A stretch of DNA of 64,000 nucleotides from Obelidium mucronatum (lineage: Eukaryota; Chytridiomycota; Chytridiomycetes; Chytridiales; Chytriomycetaceae). Below the pieces are notes generated by a model. It was not told where the DNA came from. It was given only the letters and a program-made list of their open reading frames with translations, and searched no databases. This document shows positions 1 to 11,238 of the stretch, piece by piece; position 1 is the first letter of the stretch; every line of letters begins with the position of its first letter. The position numbers and the translations under genes were made by a program. The stretch spans positions 1 to 64,000 of the forward strand of contig JAIVFH010000136.1 of assembly GCA_025765595.1 (NCBI GenBank). The letters run 5' to 3'.

Positions 1-11
1 AACAAAATATC

Positions 12-1229
12 CTACTCTTCATCTCGGATGTCTCCTTTGGGAGCTTCGCCGCTGGCAAGCACTTTAGCAACCATTTTCATAATCTGGGAGAATGATTTTA
101 GCAGATGATGTTGCATGCGAATACGACTCACCAAGTAACCCCAAAACACGTTTAGGACCTGGAGAATGTACAAACAGCCAGCAATAGGGTAAAAGTAATG
201 CCCATAACCTCGAGGCATCTGAACTCCATCCTCGTACTTGCTGTAACGCATTAGTGGAATGACGATAAACACTGGAAACAAGTAGTCTCGTGTGACGAGA
301 AAGGTAATGGCGAAAATTCCGAAAAAGACATCTGCAAGCTACAAATTTTGTTGAGTTTGGGCTTACAATAATGCCTATTGCCAGCAATTACCATTTGTTT
401 TCCAGCGTATACAAAACTCTTAGCGATTTCCATAATGGGGTCGGAACAGTCATGCAACAATAAAACCATCACTCCAGCACGTGTAAAACCTAGAACATAG
501 CTCAAAAGCATAACTATGACGGTGGCGACGTGGTGTGTGACCATTTGAACAAAGTCGGATTGGCGCCTTTCGAAAAAGATATTGACAAGTTGATACGCAT
601 AGTTTCCAAAGCCAATATTGTAGTATAATTTTAGCCAGAACCTTAATATGATACGTTAGTCTAAATGAAAGTTCGGTTTTTGACCGCAATGTCACTCACG
701 TGGTTTTGTGTGGATAACCTTCAAAATACTGCTTTGGTTGAAAAACCCAGGATTCTTGCGAACAAATATAAAGGCCAAGCACAGTGGAAATGGAATATAA
801 AATTGCTCTCCATGCAGCAGTTTGAAATTTAAGTCTGTCCTTGTCCGCCTTCTTGGCAGCATCTTTGTATTTGTCGAGGAACAATGCATCGACTGATTCA
901 AGAACAATTTGCGGTTGAGGAATAACATAGAAGGATAGCGGTGTCAAAATGAATCTTGCGACAAGATTGTGCAGGATTGCCCATGCTAAAGCCCAAAGCA
1001 CCAAAGAATAGATGTCGTGGGGAAACGCTACGTCCTTGTTGAAAGGAGAAGGTGGAGAGGCATCTGCCACAGTATTATTATAACTGCTGCTGTAGCTGAG
1101 GTAGTGGAGGTTCGTGTTAATTCCCGCGTCGTTGTTGATGAAACTGGCTGTCCGGTTGTGCGTCGAGAGCATGATAGACACCAAGAGCTGGGATCCAGCC
1201 ATCATTGACGATACGGCACTGGAGAGCAT
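12..1229 (-). CDS. LAG1: Ceramide synthase (TLC/Lag1 domain)
   Basis: Predicted ceramide synthase of the ER membrane, joining a sphingoid base to fatty acyl-CoA. Model: complement(12..331, 392..641, 700..1229), two short introns, 366 codons including stop. The Lag1 signature is visible: a double histidine in HHVATVIVMLLSY followed by an aspartate pair in LLLHDCSDPIMEIAKS. Several hydrophobic helices span the rest, including RDYLFPVFIVIPL and a C-terminal helix near FYPIAGCLYILQVLNV, with an acidic tail. About 70 N-terminal residues before the first helix are Ser/Asn-rich and carry NxT/NxS sequons. Length fits fungal Lag1/Lac1 proteins. Lag1 and Lac1 cannot be told apart from one copy, so the symbol denotes the family. 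The start is the first Met of the open frame; an in-frame Met lies eight codons later. Confidence 0.9.
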
Positions 1230-1693
1230 ATGATATCAGGTCTTCTGTTTGAGGGATGACGCGGGCCAGTTGCTGCCTTTATGATTGGCTGGATTCCCGC
1301 CAAGTCAGAATATTCCCATCGGGCTTCCCCCATCCCGCCTTGCAATCGAAACTGTCAGAGACATTCCCGTCCATTATTTGAAACTCAAAATTGAGAAGAG
1401 TGTGACGATTGAACAGTCTGGGCGAGTTTGGAGGACCGTAAGGGCAAAAAAAAATACAGAAACCAATTTTAAGAAAAAAAACATGGGTGGGATATGAAAA
1501 GTTGTTCATGGTCTCTCGAGAGCCTATAAATGAAATCATCGTCCGACATATTCCATTTTAGTTTCAGCGAAATCCGCGTCTTTCGCCGACCTATTCTAAT
1601 TCAATACAGGAGAAGGGGAAAAAATCGTATTTTTTTTCGAATTTATTATTTACAGTTAAGATAAAGAAGATATTCAAAAACAACCCCAAGTTA
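1230..1693. other. Intergenic region upstream of the ceramide synthase
   Basis: Holds the promoter side of the ceramide synthase and the 3' flank of the SVF1-like gene. Only short open frames without recognisable protein features are present. A TATAAAT-like string lies near 1526 on the plus strand, pointing away from both flanking genes. I see no RNA gene or repeat. Confidence 0.5.
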
Positions 1694-2943
1694 CTATTCT
1701 TTCGAAAGAAATGTGCATTCTACAAACATATCTCCCTCGATTTCCGTGCTTTCATCCCCAACGGTCACTCTTGCAACCACCCTTTCGTACCACAAGAATA
1801 AGAATGGGGCAGTGATGAATGTTTGAATAAATTTTCTCAACAAGTATGGAAGATCAGATAAAATGTCGATAGTGTCCAGCTTGTTTGACAATAGAGCACT
1901 CACTTCCACCTTAACATCCAAATTATCCTCAAGCGTTTTACCCTCCCATGAAACGAACATTTGAGTCGGAATCTCATATCCTGAGACAGGGTCCATTTGT
2001 TTTTGAACATGAACAGCGCGGTTATTTGTGGTCACTGCGATAATTCGGTCATTGCGTACGATGCTTCCTTGACTGACAATGTTGGGGTGATCCGAGCCAT
2101 GGTTCTTTTGGGAAATCTCAAACTGAAAATTAATGCGAATTAATATCCCACAAGGAACAGGTGGCATACAAAATGCATACCTCATACAGCATCAGTGCAT
2201 CTTTTTCACTCTGAAAGTTGATAAAATTCCACTTTGCGGCACCTTGAGGCTTGCACTGAACTGCATGGTGAAATAATCCTTGACCCTTTGCCTCCATTGC
2301 TTTTCCCCCAAGCATAACCGTACCAGAGAGGGATGCTTTTGGCATAAACTGAGCTTGCACGAATCCGTCTTTGTCACTTTTTCCAAAACACACTTTTCCG
2401 TCATTGATTTTGAAGGGAGCTTCAGAGGGATTAAATACGATATTGAAGGCAGTCTCTCGGCTGAGAGTGAATCGAACAGCGTATCCTTTGGTGGCTGGGA
2501 TATAGTCAATGGACATTTCTTCACAGGAAGCACTGAGTTTGTCATCAGAAGTTTTGAAAGCTGAAGCGCCGTGGTTAATCATTTTCCCGTCTTTTGAGCC
2601 ATCTGGGTTGTAGACTCGGCACGTCAACTGTGATCTTGTTAAAAATAACTCGTGAAGAACACACGAAACTAACCCCAACGTTTGGACTGAGTCCCATTGT
2701 AGAATACGCCATTTGAACAAAAGCAAAAGCCCCGTTGTCGAGACACATGTAGAACGTCATTGTTTCGGTGGAGTTGGAACTAAGGAGCTTCCATTTCAGG
2801 TCGTCAACAGTGGCTTCGCTGCGAACGCTGCGAATAATATCACTGCGAATGAAGGATCCTGGCTCGGGGTCAGGAAGAGCAACGACTGGCGTCTTCTTAG
2901 TGGTTGCATCAACTGCTGCAGACTTCTTTCCAAAACTAAGCAT
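1694..2943 (-). CDS. SVF1: SVF1-like oxidative-stress survival protein
   Basis: Model: complement(1694..2122, 2181..2627, 2674..2943), 380 residues, introns of 46 and 58 bp. The Svf1 family is a fungal lipocalin-like two-lobed beta fold; yeast Svf1 promotes survival under oxidative stress and has been linked to ceramide transport from ER to Golgi. Family landmarks are STETMTFYMCLDNGAFAFVQ near residue 60, KGQGLFHHAVQCKP followed by KWNFINFQSEKDALMLYEFE in the middle, and MFVSWEGKTLEDN late in the protein. It is about 100 residues shorter than yeast Svf1. Its position beside a ceramide synthase is suggestive if the ceramide role holds, but adjacency in fungi may be chance. A CCAAT and a (TA)n element precede the start. 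Confidence 0.82.
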
Positions 2944-2974
2944 CGTTCACTGTTGTCGATTGTGGGCTCTTAAA

Positions 2975-2997
2975 CTATATATATATATACTATTGGA
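2975..2997 (-). promoter_or_regulatory. CCAAT plus TATA-like element upstream of the SVF1-like gene
   Basis: On the minus strand a CCAAT pentamer is followed immediately by an alternating TA tract, ending about 30 nt before the ATG at 2943. The spacing is that of a TATA-type core promoter with a very short leader; the role is inferred from position. Confidence 0.45.
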
Positions 2998-3142
2998 GCC
3001 AGATCCGTGGCGGTATTTATAGTTTTTGGCGTCCCGCCATGCGAAGGCGTGTTCATTGTCCCGCCCAACAGAAAGTGCATAACGTTATGTAAACAAAAAA
3101 GTAAATCAATCAATCACAAGGTATTCACGATCTCAAAATTAA

Positions 3143-5102
3143 TCACAATATATTCACAGTTTCAATGGACCACGTCTTGTGTATCCACAACTTGAACACG
3201 CCTTCGTCATTCCCGTCTGCACTTCCCAAACCACCAAGCTCTACATGTCCTTCCTTCGTTACACGCCCATATTCGTGTTCCCACCATATCTTTTTCAACG
3301 GAAGTCCAAGCCGGACATGCGCCTCCAATGCATCAACACTGAAACCATCGAATCCAGTCGTCAGCCCTTCACATTTGACTTGAGTTATCAACATATCCCC
3401 ACGCACTTCCGTTTTATCATCCGCAGAAACAGTCGTATCTACTCTTGGAACATCAGGCCTTTCCTGGTTACCTTTAATAGTTGGTGTTACGTCCAGAACA
3501 ACGGAACTGACAAGTGTTCCAGTTGACTGTATTTGGCGAAACCCCCATTGATGATTCGACTGCAAATTCGTGATGCGTGATAAAGCCTCTACAAAATGAC
3601 ATACTTGAAATTTTGGCGTTTTCGGTGATTTGTCCGCCTTGCCGACTTCAAGCATTGGCTCAATTTCGCCAAACTCAATGTCTGGATGAACAGGTTTGGT
3701 TGTTCCAGAAATAAAATCTTCTGCATTGGGCCTGTCGTCTTCCGATAATAAGTCCCCAGCTGAGCTTTGATCTTCACCAAGAATTTTCCCAATCCACCTC
3801 AAGCTATCGCATTTCCCGTCCATTCCAATACCCACGTCTACAGTACTGCTACGACTATTCGTTTGTGGTCCTTGCAAAAGACTGGAACGTCTGCTTTGCA
3901 AAAGCGACCGGTGGGAGCCTTTGATTGACGCGAGAATACTGTGCCGGGACTGTGTAAATGGTTCAAGGTTGTTCCCCCGAAGATCAGCTATTTCCTTCTC
4001 TTTTTCATTGTCTTGAGATCCCAAGCGGTTCCATATTTCGCTAGTACTGTTTTCAAACAATTCTAGTTTTGCTGAGCTTTGCGAATCACGGTGGATGTTG
4101 GAAGAGTAATTACGAGCTGATTCGGGTGGCTTATCTCCAACAAAACTTGGACTGGCGCTGGGTGCTGGTGTCAAGTAACCGTCCACGACATTTGAAGAAT
4201 TACTTGCAGAAAAGACATCCAACCCCCAAGAAGCCAAAAGACTTTCCCGATCTACTTCCTGATTTGAATTTATGGCTTTTGAAGAGAATAATGGAACTTC
4301 GACTGATACAGTATCGAAATGTTTTGTGGGAGTACAGCTCAAGTTGCTATTTATCGAATTTCTTGCCTGCCACAGTTTTGCACATTTGGACCGTATTATA
4401 TTCAAATCAACGGTAGTTGAAGTTGTAGAGGAAGAGAGTGAAGCCGATGACTTGCGAAAATGCTGGGTAAAAGTTTGACTCAAACGTTGTCGTAATGAAG
4501 CTCTTCTTTTCGGAGTTCCACATGTTGATGATGGGATCACGAAGAACAACAACTCCTCCTTCAGAAGCAACAGAGTGTTGACGTCTGACCGCTTCACTAA
4601 CGTCTTTTGATCAGACGAAATAGTTTCAGGCCAACGGCTTGAGTCATTCGAGCATTGTTCGGCATCAACCTTTTCCTTCAAGAACAGACGAATTTCATGC
4701 AGGATCCAAGAGAAGTAAGCTGAGTCCAACCCAGTAACATGCACTAGCTTGTATTCATCAACTGCATGCAATTTAAGCAATGGAGATTGCGGATCAAAGA
4801 GCGGATCAAAGAGAGGATGAAGTGGATGGGGATGATGCTTTACGAATTCATTAATTGTCTCCACTGGCAGTACTGTTAATGCAGCTACTCACGGGTTCCA
4901 GATACTCTTCTTCCAAGTCCAAGTCAAGCGATGAAAGCGAGTAGAAGGGCACTAAACCCGTTGGAAACAGTTGGCCCAAAGTTGAGTCGGGTAGACAGCC
5001 AAGCACCGACGAGACAACGCAGAAGCGGCTGCCGTCGCCCAATGCAACAAATACAGCATCAGTTACTTGCGGTGCGGAATCCATTATTGGTTGTCGGAGC
5101 AA
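3143..5102 (-). CDS. Protein with a degenerate BTB/T1 (KCTD-like) domain
   Basis: Model: complement(3143..4837, 4893..5102), 634 residues with one 55-bp intron; a second in-frame Met lies six codons in. The N-terminus reads like a potassium-channel tetramerisation (T1/BTB) fold: VALGDGSRFCVVSSVL, then LPDSTLGQLF, and after a His/Pro-rich insertion DEYKLVHVTGLDSAYFSWIL. This parallels the family pattern of GG-x-x-F, P-D-S-x-L-G-x-L-F and D-x-x-x-F-x-x-I-L. The middle (about residues 160-480) is Ser/Asn-rich and probably disordered. The last 150 residues look folded again and end with KKIWWEHEYGR and FKLWIHKTWSIET, which I cannot assign. A self-associating adaptor is a guess. The intron call depends on a CGTAAAG acceptor. 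Confidence 0.6.
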
Positions 5103-5643
5103 TGAAGAAAAGGGGAAAGAAAAATGAACGGGAGATCAACTTCCATGACGAATTCGTCTTGTTCTTGGCCATCACCCAGACAGGTTTTGTAAAGGCATCG
5201 TGTACTTTTTGGCAAATCGGTACCCAAAGACCTTACAAGTATACACTACAGTACGTGGAATAGTTTGTATTCCATCCGAATCAGATCTGATCGACACAGT
5301 GGCTGGCAACCGGTGTATATAGCACAGCGGAAAACAACAGATGACTGAGCACATCGTTTCTCCTTCATCAGCCCAAGGTTCAGAGGATGAAGGGTATATG
5401 CATACTGTCTGTTTCAAAAAGAAAGACCCAACACAATTTCGAATACCATACTTATGTACTCAACACAAAATCAATTAATGTAAAAGAATGCCCCTTATTA
5501 TTTACGAAAACACATGAGAACAAGGGGGAAAATTTTCCGAAGTATTTATTTCATGTCATTTCAGATCAGAAAAGTCTATAAAACCAGCCGCTTTTACCCC
5601 TTGAATCATCACAAAACCATCTCAAAAGATAGAATCTTTAGCG
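5103..5643. other. Intergenic region
   Basis: Lies between the divergent starts of the BTB/T1 gene (minus) and a poorly resolved plus-strand gene, so it probably carries both promoters. The sequence is AT-rich with no repeat or RNA gene that I can see; the open frames in it look non-coding. Confidence 0.4.
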
Positions 5644-6262
5644 ATGGCTCCGCATTCCCCTGGCCTTTTCACGACCAGAACTCGGTTATCCAGTCCTTGC
5701 GTTCAAGTTCTCAACTTTGTCAAGCTCCTATCCGACTTCTGCCAAATCTCGATTCTTTCGTTGGCTTCCAATTCGATTCTAATTCAAGAAATTCAAGAAC
5801 ACACAAATGACCGAAGGGTCTCGATTATTATTCAATCAACATAAATTGCCAGGTCCACCAACCCAGCACTATTGGTCCATATGCCTCCTTTTGGAGCGAC
5901 CAACACGGTGATGCCGATAATAATCGTAAGTTTGCATATTTGGATGTTGGTTGTTTATTTTGTTGTTGTTCTAACGTTCATCTATACTTTGGGTCTTTCT
6001 TTTTGAAACAAACAGTACTATACAAGCCAAGTTTTTGCTTGGATGCCTTTGAGAGTGTTATGCCTATTTCAGGACCATCAGCTGAAGACAATAAAGCTAT
6101 TTGTGGATTTGTTATTGTAAGACTACGAAACGGGAGAAGACTCAGACTTTGATGTGTTTGTAGTAAAATGAGAGGTACCGGATAGTGACTGATGGGACGA
6201 CTCTCACGGTTTATTATTCCGAGGTGAATCCTACGGTTATCAAGGCACTTCATCCCCAATAA
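5644..6262 (+). CDS. Possible small multi-exon gene, 5' end unresolved
   Basis: The last two introns are well supported. An exon ending at 5925 (reading STIGPYASFWSDQHGDADNN) splices with GTAAGT to 6016..6116 (LLYKPSFCLDAFESVMPISG...CGFVI) and then through GTAAGA to 6173..6262 (RYRIVTDGTTLTVYYSEVNP..., stop TAA). These frames join without a break. The start is unclear. An ATG at 5644 opens a plausible helical peptide in a different frame, but no good donor links it to the downstream exon, which is open only from 5811. I do not recognise the family. The neighbouring PAAF1-like gene ends 41 bp downstream on the other strand. Confidence 0.3.
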
Positions 6263-6303
6263 CACTGGTAACATGGATGCCCTGTGTCAGTCTACAAAAC
6301 GAA

Positions 6304-7813
6304 TTAAACGGATTCATACACCCGCACGATCCCTTCGCGACCACCAACAGCAAGCCAAGGGTCACTGACACTGAATCCAGAAAGTGGCTCAATGTCAGTA
6401 CCCACAAATTCGCTAACTATATCAACAGTCTCGCCCACTGATACATGTGCACAAGAACCATCTTCCGTCGAAAACAGCATTTCAATCCCAAAAGCTGAGA
6501 AATCCTTGCTTACAAACGACATATTCAAAATAGACGCGCCATTTCGCTTGATGCTGGCGATCGCTTTTCCCGTATTACGCAAATCATAGATCTTGATTCC
6601 ATTGGACTAATCGTAACTTAAGAATCATTTCTTAAAAAGAAAGATCAAGTTCTGATTACCGATCCAACGGCAACAAGCCCTTGCGAAGAGTCATATGCAC
6701 ATGCGGTGATTCCCACATTTGATGTTGCTTTCAGTGACAGAATGGGACCTCCATCGCTTCCCAAATCATACCCCTAACGTATTGGAAGAAATCGAATAAG
6801 CCAATAATACAAAAACAAGCAAATACACAAACCGCCAAACATCCACTCTCGGTTCCCACAAAACACAATTTATCGCTCGTTCCAATTTCTCTTTCATCTG
6901 TTTCCCGTCTTTTTTCTCTTTGTTGGGACACAAGACAAACAGCTGCTGTTCCCATGGCCATGGCACCAATGGGGTCACCACCAACAACAGGCGCATCGCA
7001 AATTTCCCGAATCACTGAAGCACTCTTGACTTCCCAAAGCAGAAGCCTTCCATCTTTTCCTGCAGTTACAATGTTACGGCCTCTTTCAATAATTCCTGTC
7101 TCAACCACTGGTCGCGTGTGGCCTCCATTCTTGGCTCCCATCGTCATTGCACAAGTCCCTTCCACTGCGTCCCATACTTTCACTTGCAGATCCGTTGCTG
7201 AGGTAAGAAGTCTGCAAATGAGGTGTGTGAGCGCGAAGCATCTTTGAAAAACACCTTGCTTACACTGTGGATGAAGGAAAAAACTTGGCCGTCGTAATAT
7301 CTCCGACATGTCCTTTGAAGACTGCTGGCGTCCTTGTCCAGCTTCCAGTGTTGTAAACTCCCAAAGAACCTTCCTCTCCACCCACTACTAAATGGCCGCC
7401 CGATGGTGCAAAGCCAAGTGACGTAATCTAAAGCATCCCCAACGTCTAAGAAATATAGTCGAAAAGTTATTAACAGAAACGGGAAAGCTCACTTGATGCC
7501 CAAATTGAATGCATTCATCAGGACCCTTCAACACAGTCTCTACTGGCTCTAACCCTTCCATGGCCACTCTTACACCCAGCCAATTCCCTCGCTCCTGCAA
7601 TTGCGCAGTTACAATCGTTTGATTATCCGCAAATAAGACTGTTTCTCCTTGGGTGTTCTCGGCTACGTTGATTGTTGAGTGGATGCTTGGTTTGTTGTTG
7701 TAATATGACGAGAGCCAGAAGCTTCCCTTCTTTGCCTTGATATCCGTTGTGAAGTCATGTTGCACAGTTATGTGCGCAAAATGCATCGTGGGTTCTGGGC
7801 TATCAAGCATCAT
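6304..7813 (-). CDS. RPN14: Proteasomal ATPase-associated factor (PAAF1/Rpn14-type WD40 protein)
   Basis: Model: complement(6304..6606, 6660..6773, 6827..7211, 7264..7427, 7493..7813), 428 residues, four short introns. It is a WD40 propeller with repeats such as ITSLGFAPSGGHLVVGGEEG, VLLTSATDLQVKVWD and GHTRPVVETGIIERGRNIV followed by TAGKDGRLLLWEV. The GHTR...RGRN...DGRLLLW block is typical of PAAF1, which with its yeast counterpart Rpn14 chaperones assembly of the 19S proteasome base by binding Rpt ATPases. The N-terminal 100 residues form a non-WD beta-rich region, as in the family. It begins only 48 bp downstream of the CLC gene on the same strand. Confidence 0.82.
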
Positions 7814-7861
7814 TTTTGTGTTGAATAAAATAACAACGCGTCAAAAAATGAACAATTGACT

Positions 7862-10800
7862 TTAATGATACACTCCACTTTGATTTGTCACTATTATTCG
7901 GCGCCTCATTCCGCCTCTCGCTCCATCATCTTCTCGTGCAGCATCATCCTTAACGTTCATGACTGTGTACAAGAAGAAGCAAACAAAACAATTAATAATC
8001 AGACAATCACACAAAAAAAACCCCAGCATTGCTTACCATGCCGTAGTAAATCTTTTTTAGTCACAATGCCCGCCAAAACGCCACTTTCCTTCTCCGTGAC
8101 AAGAACATACCGCACCCCCATCTTCTTGAAAAACTCCACACAAAGACTGATTGGGTAATCCACAGCAAAAGTCATTGGCGTCGGATTAATCCACTGCCTC
8201 ATATCCACAATATCTACACCTTCAGCAACCCCCGCTGCTGCCGCTGCTTCGAGCATACTCCCTACTAGCGGGCTCCCTACAAAAGAACTCCCACTCTCCC
8301 CACTAACAAAATTCAAGACTGCTTCCTCTCCAGCCCCATTTTCTCTCGCCTTTGCAGTCGCTACAGCATACCGCAGCTCCTCTCTCCCCGCGAAACCAAC
8401 GACATTAAAGTCCCCATTACCAACAACAACAGGAAACCCTTTGTACCTCGTTCCCTTCAAAACAGCTTCAAGATCACCAACCCGCCAGCCGCACCCAGGA
8501 ACTACTTTCAACTCACTCACAGGCGTCATAATGTCACTGACTGATCCCGTCCCAATGTACTCATCCCCCAAGTCGATAAACGGGTATCCGCCCTGTCGAA
8601 TCAATTCCCCATACAATCCGGCGCCTCCATCTCCACCAGTGTAATCAGCGACCCACTTGGCAGTTAACACAGTAACCATGACAGGTAAGACGTAACTCAG
8701 GGCTCCAGTCAACTCAAACATGATTACAGTCAAACTCATTGTAATTCGAGTTGTCCCCGCAAGAAATGCCGCTGCTCCCAAGATGGAATAAGTTGCAGGC
8801 GTAATGCAGGGATTTGTTATCGGTTTGATTGTGCAGGCCGTGAAGTAGGGGTCCTGCGGATATGCCTTCTGAATGGTGCTCACTAAGATTCCAAGCGCTC
8901 GTCCTATTAGCGCACCGATCGCGATAGAAGGTGTGCTGATTTCATGGCAAAAACATTTTAAAACCACAACGTAAAATGCGAATATAAAGAGATTATCATT
9001 ACAATATGCCAGCCGGTATTTTCGTTCCAAAAGTAAATACAGTCAACATGAACTTGATCCAAGCTGCAAAGAGAAGCAGGAATATCACTTGACTGCCTGC
9101 ATTGGTGCACATTCCATGAAAGTCGCCATCGATATCGGCACATTCTCGAAAGAGATTTGCAACCAAGTCCACAGTAGAAACCCTGATTATCAGAAAAAAT
9201 GATTTTAAACAGACTTCCTTCAACGCGTTTTTTTCCCATACCTCAAATACACATGGGCAAACCCAACAAGTCCAGTAACAAGAGCAACAATTGCAACTTC
9301 CAAAATCGGCTTATCATTCCAATACTTTTTGCGATACAAGGTGACAATAGTGTTCTATGTTTAAAAAAAAGGAGAAAAATGTAAATCTACGTTTTTAAAA
9401 AAGAAACAACGTTACCCACCATTCGAATAAAAAAGGCACCGAACAATCCACCCATACATCCAAGAAGAATAAATGCAGGAAGTTCAAATAGATGCCATCG
9501 TCGGCTCAACTTTACTTCAAACCAGACAAGCTTCCCAGTTCGGAAAGGATTCATGACTCGAAGAACAATGGCTCCCACCATTGCACAAAAAAATGATCGC
9601 CACATTGTTTTGTAAGGGAAGTAATACGACACTTCCTAGGTTGTTGTTGAGTTGGAATTTACACATATATATATATTTTTTTTACCTCAAGCGCAAACAA
9701 AACTCCACCCACTGGAGCGCCAAAAGCCACAGATATTCCCGCTGCACTGCTCGCACTCAATAAATGCCGTTTCTTTGCTTCATTGTCGCGATATTTTGGA
9801 AATATCCGAGGAATAATGTTTCCAAAACAGCATGCAATGTGAACCAAAGGCCCCTCCTTTCCCAATGAAAGACCAGCTCCCACTGTTAGTGTGATTCCAA
9901 TGATTTTAACCTTTTGTTTGTAAGGATAACAAGATTGTTTAATTTGTGTAAAGGAGAGTTGTCATTGGTTGGAGAGAATAGAATGAATGCGGTACCAAAC
10001 AAGAAGAAAGAAGGAGAGAATACAATACACCGCCGAAGGCGGTAGAAACAAAAGAATACACCGCCTACGGCGGTGGGAATACCGCCTTCGGCGGTTGAAA
10101 CAAAAAAAAAAGAATACACCGCCTTCGGCGGTAGGAACACCGCCTTCGGCGTAAGAGACACCGCCTACGGCGGTGAGAATACCGCCTTCGGCGGTTGAAA
10201 CAAAAAAAAAAGAATACACCGCCTTCGGCGGTAGGAACCGGTAGAATAATCACCAGTAGGGTCCAAACACCAAGAAACTTTTTAATAACAAAACCACCAA
10301 GAATAGTCTTGATTTCGGGTATCCCTTCTCCAGCAGCATAAGGGGCATAGAATTTGACTAGAATAGCAGCAAGAACGGAAAAAAGCACACAATAAAAGGT
10401 ATATATAATGCATTGAAGGAAGGAAGATTTTGTCCAAGGGATCCATTCGACGCAAGTGTAATCAGTTTCTGTGTGGAATGGAGTGAGTACCACCAAAAAA
10501 AAAAAAAAAAAAAAAAAAAAACACTCACCTGGCCGGTGCCAGCAACAAAACTTTTTGGATAGATAGAAACCGGCTTCGCAGTATCCTTCCTTGACGTCAT
10601 TCAGCCAAATACTCGCAATGTCAATGACACCCGCACACAGACCCATGGACACGCCAATCAGCAGCACCACGATCCAGGCCTGGATGCCGTCAAAGGCGCG
10701 CACCAGCTGGCCGCGCCAGCCCTTCCAGCGCTTCAGGTCCTGTGCGCGCACGCGGTCCTTTGCCTCGTCATGCAGCCAGTCGATGGTGGTGAAGTCGTCG

Positions 10801-11165
10801 TAGCCGACGCGGCGGTCGGAGAAGGCGTTCCAGTCTGTGGGCGACGCGGCGGCGAACGTGAACGGATTCGAGACTCTGACTCTGTGCGCCGCGAGTGGGT
10901 GAGCGTGTGCGTGTGCGCCTGCGCCCGCGCGGCTCTGCGCGGCGGCAATGAGCTGCGCGAGCGGCCCGGCGGATGCGGCGGCGGCGGGTGGCCGCAGGCT
11001 GAAGAACGGCTCCGCATCGGCGGCGGCGGCGGCGTCTGCGGCGCCCACGCTGCCGCCCAGCAGCCCGTCGCGCAGCCGCGCGAATGCCGACAGCGGCGTG
11101 GCCACGCGGTGCGCCGCGTGGCTGTCGGGAACCGGCGTTGGCGGCGGCGGCGGCGGCGGTATCAT
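7862..11165 (-). CDS. CLC-type chloride/proton exchanger
   Basis: Model: complement(7862..7962, 8037..8935, 9003..9182, 9242..9354, 9420..9635, 9686..9910, 10254..10468, 10529..11165), 861 residues. Relative of ClC-3/4/5 and yeast Gef1, which acidify and supply chloride to Golgi and endosomal compartments. Conserved pieces: [37 protein letters not shown] with the gating glutamate, [19 protein letters not shown] with the proton glutamate, and [20 protein letters not shown] restored exactly by splicing. Two CBS domains fill the C-terminus. The first 110 residues are Pro/Ala-rich and encoded by GC-rich DNA. Oddities: the central motif reads GEGIPE rather than GSGIPE, and one 343-bp intron carries an array of GC hairpins. 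It starts 73 bp from the divergent Snf7-like gene. Confidence 0.93.
10029..10237. repeat. Array of 15-nt GC hairpins inside a CLC intron
   Basis: About eight copies of ACCGCC-nnn-GGCGGT, a six-base-pair stem with a three-base loop, lie at roughly 10029, 10060, 10081, 10118, 10139 (truncated), 10160, 10181 and 10218. The loop is TTC, TAC or GAA while the stem is constant. Copies sit in a larger tandem duplication of about 100 bp (10060-10137 and 10160-10237) with A-rich spacers. The whole array is inside the 343-bp intron 9911..10253, whereas the other introns of this gene are 50-74 bp. Confidence 0.9.
10495..10521. repeat. Poly-A tract in a CLC intron
   Basis: A 27-nt adenine run on the plus strand lies a few bases inside the donor (10528) of the 60-bp intron 10469..10528. 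Read in the gene's direction it is a T run directly after GTGAGTG. Confidence 0.9.
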
Positions 11166-11238
11166 TTCTTTCTTTTTAATTTTATTTTTTATTTAATTTT
11201 TTAAAGATTTGTCACTTTCGCTTCACCAAGTTGGTCCA

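Noticed and set aside
1285..1497. 70-codon plus-strand frame upstream of the ceramide synthase
   Set aside because: Short, without start context or family features, and ends in an A-rich tract typical of intergenic DNA.
10065..10253. Open frame through the hairpin repeats, coding [12 protein letters not shown] peptides in continuation of a CLC exon
   Set aside because: Removing 9911..10253 as an intron joins WTLL to [21 protein letters not shown] exactly as in other CLCs; the repeat frame is incidental.
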